Shown piece after piece: positions 27,034-38,203 of a stretch of DNA of 47,900 nt (position 1 is the first letter of the stretch; each line of letters starts with the position of its first letter). The notes under the pieces were generated by a model, which was not told the origin of the DNA, did no database searches, and saw nothing but the letters and a program-made list of their open reading frames with translations. Position numbers and translations under genes: made by a program. The DNA is from an uncultured Bacteroidales bacterium (GTDB taxonomy: Bacteria; Bacteroidota; Bacteroidia; Bacteroidales; F082), in assembly GCA_947307415.1 (NCBI GenBank), contig CAMZJA010000014.1, forward strand, positions 1 to 47,900. Direction: 5' to 3'.

Positions 27034-27130
27034 ATATATTGTTTTCGTTATCGTCTTTAGTCATCATTTTTCGGCTGCCACCTTCCTTCGGAAGCTTAAG
27101 ACTTTCAAATTAATGATTTAAGACTTTTTA

Positions 27131-27201
27131 GTCATTAGTTGTCAATGATTTAGCCTTGATTTGTGAAGCGAAGCGCCAGCTAAAGAATGACAACTAATGA
27201 C
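27131..27201. repeat. Inverted repeat between the transglutaminase-like and ATP-grasp genes
   Basis: GTCATTAGTTGTCA (27131-27144) and its exact complement (27188-27201) enclose 43 bases containing GTGAAGCGAAGCG, the core of the GTCATT-family repeats. It follows the ATP-grasp stop at 27204 and may act as its terminator. The rest of this 170-base gap holds no clear promoter or small gene. Confidence 0.65.
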
Positions 27202-27203
27202 GA

Positions 27204-28355
27204 CTATTTGATAAATTCCGTCAAATCAGAATTCAATATTTCTTGCAATTCAGAGCGATGTGCTTTGTCGGTTTTCATGAACAAGAATCCCCAGATACTC
27301 ATGGCAGGGTTCATGATGTCGCGGGTCTCTACTACGCCGTGAAAATGTTTCTTAATCTTCTCAAAATCAAGAGCTATCGTTGTCTCGTAAGGCTTGTCAA
27401 GAACTATGAAACTGAACACATCGTCTTCAATGCCGTTCCACATCGTGGCGTAATCAGGATAAATGCCTTCGAAATAGCATTGCACCGGCAGCAAACCGCA
27501 AGTGTGACGAGTCAAGTCGTTGAGGCACATGCCTGCGAAACGTAATGGGTTGACCTCAATCGGGATGGCTTTGCCTGAGTTTTTGTCGACGCGGAACTCA
27601 ACGTGCATCGGGAAATTGCGGAGGTTAAGAACACCGTTAAGGTCGATGAGGAACTGGTTAAACGGACCGTAATTCTTCTCAAAAATCTCCTTACTCATGC
27701 AGTAGAGACGGTCGCTGACGTCGGTCTCCGACTTGAAGATATGATGAAAGATATTGATAATGTTTGGCTTACCGTCTTTGTCGTAATAAGCGTCGACAGC
27801 GTATTCCTCTCCTTGGATGAAGTCTTCAAGCACGAATTTGCCACTTTTTACTACTGTTTCCGGGAACACGGCGCACTGCTTTGCAAAGTTACGGTCGATG
27901 TCGTCCAAAGCGGCGATCCACTCTTCTTTGCTGCGCACGATATACACGCCCACGCTGAGGAATCCGACGGCCGGTTTGATCACCAACGGCAACGGCAGAT
28001 TATCTGGATTGAGCGAGCGCAACTCATTCATTTCCACTTCTTTATAATAGAAATCAGGGAAAATCTTGGCGCAGATCTTACGGAACTCGGCTTTGTCCTT
28101 GACAATCTTCACCTTCTCAATGAGCTCCGAGCCAGCGAGATGTGGATAAAGCCAAACGAGAGCGTTTTCCGACACAGCGTAAAGCTTGCCGGTTTGCTGA
28201 TATTTTGCAACGAACTCGCTGTCGTTCAGCAAATTAAGATTGTGGCCTTGCTGAACTAATAGTTCTGACATTTCGTTTCTCAGAACTGAGAGTTGACTTT
28301 TTTCCAGATACTCCACTAATGGAGCTGAAACATATGGTTTTTCTAAAATTATCAT
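27204..28355 (-). CDS. ATP-grasp domain protein, substrate unknown
   Basis: A 383-residue cytosolic protein. The ATP-grasp core runs from about 100 to 330: LPLVIKPAVGFLSVGVYIV (ATP-binding lysine and loop), FVLEDFIQGEEYAVDAYYD (hinge), and PMHVEFRVD with AIPIEVNPLRFAG (metal-binding Glu/Asn). Enzymes of this fold join a carboxylate to an amine or thiol through an acyl phosphate. The first 90 residues are the variable substrate domain. It follows purA after 59 bases filled by a repeat-type terminator. No specific reaction can be assigned. Confidence 0.8.
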   Translation of the reverse strand: MIILEKPYVSAPLVEYLEKSQLSVLRNEMSELLVQQGHNLNLLNDSEFVAKYQQTGKLYAVSENALVWLYPHLAGSELIEKVKIVKDKAEFRKICAKIFPDFYYKEVEMNELRSLNPDNLPLPLVIKPAVGFLSVGVYIVRSKEEWIAALDDIDRNFAKQCAVFPETVVKSGKFVLEDFIQGEEYAVDAYYDKDGKPNIINIFHHIFKSETDVSDRLYCMSKEIFEKNYGPFNQFLIDLNGVLNLRNFPMHVEFRVDKNSGKAIPIEVNPLRFAGMCLNDLTRHTCGLLPVQCYFEGIYPDYATMWNGIEDDVFSFIVLDKPYETTIALDFEKIKKHFHGVVETRDIMNPAMSIWGFLFMKTDKAHRSELQEILNSDLTEFIK

Positions 28356-28359
28356 TTTT

Positions 28360-28412
28360 TTAGACTTTAGACTTTAGACTTTAGACCTTAGCAACTAAAG
28401 TCTAAGGTCTTT
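28360..28412 (-). terminator. TTAGACY-array terminator after purA
   Basis: Tandem TTTAGAC/TTAGACC units form an imperfect 16-bp stem (28376-28391 with 28395-28410, 3-base loop), with T-rich flanks on both sides. It lies just past the purA stop. Confidence 0.75.
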
Positions 28413-28414
28413 GT

Positions 28415-31955
<3,541 letters not shown>

Positions 31956-31987
31956 AATCCTAAGTTTTTAAATGCTCGTTGAACTTG

Positions 31988-31995
31988 CAAAGTTA
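31988..31995 (-). promoter_or_regulatory. -7 promoter box (TAACTTTG) for the RSH gene
   Basis: Plus-strand CAAAGTTA, about 33 bases upstream of the start at 31955, just downstream of the gap terminator. Confidence 0.7.
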
Positions 31996-32046
31996 TAAAG
32001 GATTTTCAATATTTACAAGGGATTTTTTAATTTTTTCAACAAAAAA

Positions 32047-32072
32047 TAAGGGCGAATCAAGATTCGCCCTTA
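32047..32072. terminator. Perfect 12-bp hairpin after gap (GGGCGAATC family)
   Basis: TAAGGGCGAATC (32047-32058) and its exact complement (32061-32072) with an AA loop; on the minus strand it is followed by a T-run. A weaker TTAGACY-type array at 32074-32103 lies between it and the gap stop. Confidence 0.8.
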
Positions 32073-32103
32073 CTAAGGTCTAACGTCTAAAGACTAAAGT
32101 CTC

Positions 32104-33144
<1,041 letters not shown>

Positions 33145-33175
33145 TTAACAAAATTTGTCATTTCCAAATGTTTTG

Positions 33176-33183
33176 CAAAGTTA
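33176..33183 (-). promoter_or_regulatory. -7 promoter box (TAACTTTG) for gap
   Basis: Plus-strand CAAAGTTA, about 47 bases upstream of the gap start, in the divergent gap/lepA region. Confidence 0.7.
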
Positions 33184-33264
33184 GACACTATTTTTAACAA
33201 AACCAAACAAATTTCAATAAAAATTGAAAAAAATAAAAATATGATGAAATATTCAGATTTTTCG

Positions 33265-33272
33265 TATCTTTG
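33265..33272 (+). promoter_or_regulatory. -7 promoter box (TATCTTTG) for lepA
   Basis: An exact TAnnTTTG match 39 bases before the lepA ATG. Confidence 0.75.
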
Positions 33273-33311
33273 CAAGATTAATTATTAGATTGGAGTAAAT
33301 CGTTTTTTAAG

Positions 33312-35099
33312 ATGGATAAGATCAGGAATTTTTGTATTATAGCGCATATTGATCACGGAAAAAGCACCTTGGCAGACAGACTTATCGAGATGACCAACAC
33401 ATTGACCAAGAAAGAGTTAGTGGATCAGGTTTTGGACGATATGGACCTTGAGCGCGAGCGTGGCATCACAATCAAAAGCCATGCCATCCAGATGAAATAT
33501 GAGCATGAGGGAGAGGTTTACACCCTGAATCTTATCGACACTCCCGGTCACGTCGACTTTTCGTATGAAGTTTCGCGTTCAATAGCCGCTTGCGAAGGCG
33601 CTCTGTTGGTTGTTGACGCATCGCAAGGCATTCAAGCTCAAACGATTAGCAACCTTTACATGGCAATCGACCACGACTTGGAAGTCATCCCGATCTTGAA
33701 TAAAATAGATATGGAGAGCGCACAGCCCGAAAAGGTCGAAGACCAGATTGTAGACCTCATCGGTTGCGACAGAGAGGATATTTTACGCTGCTCGGCACGT
33801 ACAGGCTTCGGAGTTGAAGAAATTTTGGAGGCTATCGTGAAGCGCATCCCGGCACCAAAAGGCGATCCGGAAGCGCCGCTGCAAGCTTTGATTTTCGACT
33901 CGGTTTTCAATTCGTTCAGAGGCATCATAGCTTATTTCAGAATTATGAACGGTACCATCAGAACGGGCGAAAACGTCAAGTTTTTCAACACCGGCATGGA
34001 ATATGACGCCGATGAGATCGGAGTTTTGCAGATGAAACAGGTACCTAAGAAAGAACTTTCAGCCGGCAATGTGGGATACATCATTTCGGGCATCAAGACC
34101 TCGAAAGAGGTAAAAGTCGGTGATACAATCACTTCGGTCGACAACCCTTGCGATAAGCCGATTGCAGGCTTCGAAAACGTGAAACCGATGGTGTTCGCTG
34201 GTGTCTACCCTGTCGATGCCGACGATTACGAGGAACTTAGGAGTTCTTTGGAGAAACTGCAACTCAACGATGCTTCATTGGTTTGGGAGCCTGAGTCGTC
34301 AGCGGCATTGGGCTTCGGATTCCGCTGCGGTTTCTTGGGATTGCTTCACATGGAAATCATCCAGGAGCGCCTCGACCGCGAATTTAACATGGACGTCATC
34401 ACCACTGTGCCTAACGTATCGTTTAAAGCGTATTTGACAGACGGCAGCGTTGTTGACGTTCACAATCCAAGCGGAATGCCTGATGTTACAAAACTCGACC
34501 ACATAGACGAGCCGTATATTTTGGCTCAGATCATCTCACAAAACGAATATGTCGGCTCGATTATGACGTTGTGCATTGAACGTCGTGGTATCTTGAAAAA
34601 CCAGGTTTACTTGACAACAGATCGTGTAGAGCTGACTTTCGAGATGCCATTGAGCGAAATCGTGTTCGACTTCTATGACAAACTGAAATCAATATCAAGA
34701 GGTTACGCCTCTTTCGATTATCATATCTGCGGCTACAAACCGTCGAAGCTGGTAAAACTCGACATTATGCTAAACGGCGACACCGTCGATGCCCTTTCAA
34801 CCTTGATTTTTGTGGACCACGCCTACTCTTTCGGCCGCCGTATGTGCGAGAAACTCAAGGAGTTGATACCACGACAGCAGTTCGACATCGCTATCCAGGC
34901 TGCTATCGGAGCTAAAATCATCGCTCGTGAGACCGTGCGCCAGGTGCGAAAAGATGTTACCGCAAAATGTTACGGCGGCGATATCTCACGTAAGCGCAAG
35001 CTCCTTGAAAAACAGAAGGAAGGAAAGAAACGTATGCGCCAAATCGGCAACGTGGAAGTGCCACAGTCAGCGTTCCTTGCTGTTTTAAAGCTTGATTAA
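33312..35099 (+). CDS. lepA: Elongation factor 4 (LepA)
   Basis: A 595-residue translational GTPase that back-translocates or remodels stalled or immature ribosomes. The G domain has AHIDHGKST (11-19), switch residues [14 protein letters not shown] and NKID. Domains II, III and V follow, then the LepA-specific C-terminal domain ending [13 protein letters not shown]. Length is typical. It converges with the family 2 glycosidase gene, with 8 bases between the two stops. Confidence 0.97.
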   Translation: MDKIRNFCIIAHIDHGKSTLADRLIEMTNTLTKKELVDQVLDDMDLERERGITIKSHAIQMKYEHEGEVYTLNLIDTPGHVDFSYEVSRSIAACEGALLVVDASQGIQAQTISNLYMAIDHDLEVIPILNKIDMESAQPEKVEDQIVDLIGCDREDILRCSARTGFGVEEILEAIVKRIPAPKGDPEAPLQALIFDSVFNSFRGIIAYFRIMNGTIRTGENVKFFNTGMEYDADEIGVLQMKQVPKKELSAGNVGYIISGIKTSKEVKVGDTITSVDNPCDKPIAGFENVKPMVFAGVYPVDADDYEELRSSLEKLQLNDASLVWEPESSAALGFGFRCGFLGLLHMEIIQERLDREFNMDVITTVPNVSFKAYLTDGSVVDVHNPSGMPDVTKLDHIDEPYILAQIISQNEYVGSIMTLCIERRGILKNQVYLTTDRVELTFEMPLSEIVFDFYDKLKSISRGYASFDYHICGYKPSKLVKLDIMLNGDTVDALSTLIFVDHAYSFGRRMCEKLKELIPRQQFDIAIQAAIGAKIIARETVRQVRKDVTAKCYGGDISRKRKLLEKQKEGKKRMRQIGNVEVPQSAFLAVLKLD

Positions 35100-35107
35100 C
35101 TATTAGT

Positions 35108-37399
35108 TTATCGATTATTGGTACCATTTTCGAAATGCTCAACAGTACCCTGTGGTAGGTCGCATTTCTGCAAATGGCACCAATAATCTAAGTATTGGAT
35201 TCGTTCAGATATAACATTATCATTTTCAACGAGTTGCATCTCGATGTAGATTTCATTTTTATTGAATTCCTTAACAAAATCATTTACATCTAAAGGTAAG
35301 TGAATGCAGCCGTTTTCAGGAATTTGAATCTTTTCGGAATAAGATTTTAACAAATTTTTATCAAAATCGCGGATGTTGAGCACCAAATCGGCATTTATTT
35401 CACGATAAAGGTCGCTGACGGCGTAAACCGTGAAGTTGCCGTCGGTTGTCGGGAGCACACCTATTAATATAGGTGCGTACAGAACTTTTAGTTCGTCGTG
35501 CAACAACTTTTTATTGCCTTCATAATCGATTGATGACCAAGAAATTACAGGCCAGGCGTCGTTAAGTTGCCAGTAGAGGGAGCCCCAGCTTCGCGGCTTC
35601 GCCGCTCGCTGGGCTTCGATAGCGAGACCGATGCCATAGGCTTGGGATAACTGACTGTAGTATCGCATGAGGGAATCATTGTCATTCCGAGCGAAGCGAG
35701 GAATCTCGTGAATATAACGTTCGATATGTTTTTCAATTAATTCCTCCCCTCTCGGGTGTTTCTGGTGTTTTGTCTCGATATTCGGGTATGCCTGATAGCC
35801 GAATTCGCTGTTGAAACGCCCGACTTTCTCGAGATATGCCTCGTAAGGCTGCTCGCCCCACCAGACGCCCCAGTAGTGAACATCGCCTTCGGTCAGACTC
35901 TGTGGTTTTCCCCAGCCGTTTTTTGGTGACGATGGCCAATAGTCGCGAGTACCGTCATATTTTTCAACGACTTCTGAGAAGATATCTACAAACAAAGTGT
36001 CCATTCCACGCTTCATCTCGGCGTAATCATCATCGCTCCAGCCCATCGATTTTTGCCAGCCCCAGTTGACGTAGCCCTCGCTCACCTCGTTGTTGCCGCA
36101 CCACAATGCCAGCGACGGATGATTCTGATAATGAACGACTTGCTGAATCGCTTCTTCTTTCACATTGTTCAAAAACTCATCGGAATAAGGATACGTGGTG
36201 CCGGCGAACATGAAATCCTGCCACACCATGATGCCGAGGCTGTCGCAGATGTCGAAGAAATAATCGGGAGGATAGATGCCGCCGCCCCACACACGAAGCA
36301 TGTTGAAGTGAGCCGGCACACATTCGGCCAACAACTTTTCAGTCTTTTCTCTCGACATCCAAGTCTCAATCATCTCCTCAGGCACGTAATTTGCGCCTTT
36401 GATATAAACTTTCTTGCCGTTCACCTTGAAATACATGGCGCAGCCGATGCTGTCAGGCTCTTCGATGAGTTCAATCTTACGAATACCAGTCTTAACTTTT
36501 TGAGTATCAACTAGTTTATCGTTTTTATAAATCTTAACCTCAAATTCCGTCATTGTCTGTTTGCCCATCTCGTTAGGCCACCAAAGTTCGGCATTTTCGA
36601 GTGTAAGCGGGATGCTAATAAGACCCTTAAATTTGTCAGAAATTGTCTTTTCAGCAAGTTTTTCTTCATTACCAAAAACATCAAATCTTAATACCCCATC
36701 AAAATCGTTGGTAATCTCAATATTTGCTATCATTTCGGCAGACTCGTCAGTGACATTTTTTGTCAAAAATGCTATATTTTCGATTTTGAAGTCATTCCAG
36801 CCTAAAAGTTCCATATCTTTCCAGATACCGATATTCAGGTATCTTGGCGCCCAGTCCCAGCCGTTTTGGTAAGCGGCTTTGCGCATCACGGCATATTTCT
36901 CAGGAAATTTCAACGGATAAATCCCAATAAGGCTATCTCGTTGAGCATCAAATGGATAGAAGCGCACTTTCAGTTCATTATCGCGTTTTTTGAGGAGACT
37001 TTTCACCTCTTTTCCATATCGTATAAACTGGTTATCAGAGTGCAGAATCTTCTCGCCGTTGAGCCAGACATCGGAATATGTATCCAACCCATTGAAAATC
37101 AAGTCGATATTATCTTTTTGCAAGATATTTTTATCGACATCGAATGTCAGGGAATAATCCCAAATGTGCTGCGGAATCCACTGCAGCTGTTGTTCCTCGT
37201 CGCCTTCGCCATAAGGATGCGGAATAAGACCTGCGGCATATAAATCGGCATGCGCTTCAGAAGGGATATCTAATTGTAAATCAATGTTTAATGTGTCAGT
37301 CGTCAGATTCCAACCGTGATTCAGAGACTGCAAATCATTATTGTTGTCATTGCAAGCAAACAAGACAAAAGGAAGTATAAATAAAATTAGTTTTTTCAA
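35108..37399 (-). CDS. Glycoside hydrolase family 2 lipoprotein (beta-mannosidase type)
   Basis: A 763-residue precursor with signal sequence KKLILFILPFVLFAC (lipobox Cys16), a jelly-roll sugar-binding domain, Ig-like domain, and a TIM barrel with acid/base Glu in LALWCGNNEVSEG and nucleophile Glu in RFNSEFGYQ. W-L-N-G-E and WQDFMFAGTTYP support the mannosidase branch. No ATG is available; the TTG at 37399, one base after the cutC stop, starts a proper signal peptide, whereas the TTG at 37417 adds charged residues from a repeat. Codons 565-573 come from an in-frame repeat unit. It probably trims mannosides at the cell surface or in the periplasm. Confidence 0.85.
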   Translation of the reverse strand: MKKLILFILPFVLFACNDNNNDLQSLNHGWNLTTDTLNIDLQLDIPSEAHADLYAAGLIPHPYGEGDEEQQLQWIPQHIWDYSLTFDVDKNILQKDNIDLIFNGLDTYSDVWLNGEKILHSDNQFIRYGKEVKSLLKKRDNELKVRFYPFDAQRDSLIGIYPLKFPEKYAVMRKAAYQNGWDWAPRYLNIGIWKDMELLGWNDFKIENIAFLTKNVTDESAEMIANIEITNDFDGVLRFDVFGNEEKLAEKTISDKFKGLISIPLTLENAELWWPNEMGKQTMTEFEVKIYKNDKLVDTQKVKTGIRKIELIEEPDSIGCAMYFKVNGKKVYIKGANYVPEEMIETWMSREKTEKLLAECVPAHFNMLRVWGGGIYPPDYFFDICDSLGIMVWQDFMFAGTTYPYSDEFLNNVKEEAIQQVVHYQNHPSLALWCGNNEVSEGYVNWGWQKSMGWSDDDYAEMKRGMDTLFVDIFSEVVEKYDGTRDYWPSSPKNGWGKPQSLTEGDVHYWGVWWGEQPYEAYLEKVGRFNSEFGYQAYPNIETKHQKHPRGEELIEKHIERYIHEIPRFARNDNDSLMRYYSQLSQAYGIGLAIEAQRAAKPRSWGSLYWQLNDAWPVISWSSIDYEGNKKLLHDELKVLYAPILIGVLPTTDGNFTVYAVSDLYREINADLVLNIRDFDKNLLKSYSEKIQIPENGCIHLPLDVNDFVKEFNKNEIYIEMQLVENDNVISERIQYLDYWCHLQKCDLPQGTVEHFENGTNNR
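35681..35707. repeat. 27-bp GTCATTCC repeat unit in frame inside the GH2 gene
   Basis: Coding-strand unit begins GAGATTCCTCGCTTCGCTC and encodes E565-I-P-R-F-A-R-N-D573. It differs from the mutS2 copy at 39218-39244 at 2 of 27 positions. It sits between HIERYIH and NDSLMRYYSQ, likely a surface connection in the barrel. Confidence 0.85.
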
Positions 37400-37421
37400 G
37401 CTACGCTTCACTCGCAATGAC
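37400..37421. repeat. GTCATTGC repeat unit forming the cutC 3' end
   Basis: On the minus strand it begins GTCATTGCGAGTGAAGCG, the opposite orientation to the other in-frame units. It supplies the last six codons of cutC (V-I-A-S-E-A) and its TAG stop. Confidence 0.65.
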
Positions 37422-38141
37422 TTCTTTGAATTCTTTGACTCTATTTACAGTTGAGATAATGTAGCGCATTTCGGCTCCGGTGCTGTCGACGCCTTTCGGA
37501 TACAAATCTTTATGACAGTCGGGAGCGAATGATGTGAGTGATGCATGGCAATGTTTTATGCCTGTGGCTGTTATGATTTGCATCACGTTGTTCTCGTTGA
37601 TGCCGCCGCCAGCCATGATGTTGATGCTATCGCCGAAAAATTCCTGCATTTTGCGAATATTTTCAATTCCTTCGTAAGCCGTTGGTTTACAGCCAGATGT
37701 AAGAACTTTATCAAATCCAAGCCTGACCAATGTCTCCATTGCGATAAAAGGATTTTTGCATGCGTCGATGGCGCGGTGAAACGTAAATTTCAGTCCCTCG
37801 CCTGCCGCCAGCATCTTCTTGATTGCAGGCACGTCGATGTCGCCTTCAGCATTCAGAGCACCGATGACAACGCCTTCATAGCCAAGCTCCTTAACCCTTT
37901 TTATGTCTTCGCACATGATTTTGAGTTCATTGTTGCTATATATGTAATTACCTGGGCGACAACGTATTAGCACTCTAATAGGCATATGGCGCGCCGCATT
38001 CTGACAATTAAACAATGTACCATGCGACGGCGTAATGCCTCCGACCACAAGCGCCTCGCACAGCTCGGCGCAGTCAGCACAGCCAACAACACCATTAATC
38101 ATTGACTGATAACCGTTTGCACAAAGCTCAAATTTTACCAT
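37401..38141 (-). CDS. cutC: CutC family TIM-barrel protein
   Basis: A 246-residue protein of the CutC fold: MVKFELCANGYQS, GGITPSHGTL, PIRVLIRCRPGNYIYS, GALNAEGDIDV, FHRAIDAC, LTSGCKPTA and NIMAGGGINENNV are typical. It was first linked to copper homeostasis, but its biochemical role is unsettled. The frame is open 15 codons upstream; those cover the -7 box (38156-38163), so ATG 38141 is the start. The last six codons and the stop derive from a repeat. It is followed one base later by the family 2 glycosidase, so they form an operon. Confidence 0.92.
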   Translation of the reverse strand: MVKFELCANGYQSMINGVVGCADCAELCEALVVGGITPSHGTLFNCQNAARHMPIRVLIRCRPGNYIYSNNELKIMCEDIKRVKELGYEGVVIGALNAEGDIDVPAIKKMLAAGEGLKFTFHRAIDACKNPFIAMETLVRLGFDKVLTSGCKPTAYEGIENIRKMQEFFGDSINIMAGGGINENNVMQIITATGIKHCHASLTSFAPDCHKDLYPKGVDSTGAEMRYIISTVNRVKEFKEVIASEA

Positions 38142-38155
38142 AACATAATTTTTCG

Positions 38156-38163
38156 CAAAGATA
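38156..38163 (-). promoter_or_regulatory. -7 promoter box (TATCTTTG) for cutC
   Basis: Plus-strand CAAAGATA, 14 bases upstream of the cutC start; it lies only 12 bases from the opposing mutS2 box. Confidence 0.75.
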
Positions 38164-38175
38164 TGAAAAGTTTTG

Positions 38176-38183
38176 TAATTTTG
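38176..38183 (+). promoter_or_regulatory. -7 promoter box (TAATTTTG) for mutS2
   Basis: An exact match 20 bases before the mutS2 ATG. The two back-to-back promoters must overlap in their upstream contacts. Confidence 0.7.
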
Positions 38184-38203
38184 CAAGCTATTTTTTAGAA
38201 AAA

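Noticed and set aside
27603-28259. 218-codon open frame antisense to the ATP-grasp gene
   Set aside because: The ATP-grasp motifs on the minus strand are clear; the antisense product has no recognisable features.
35584-35616. GC-rich near-palindrome in the family 2 glycosidase gene around AAKPRSWG
   Set aside because: The peptide fits the conserved EAxRxAKPxxxGxLYWQLND region without extra residues, so it is normal coding sequence, not an inserted repeat.
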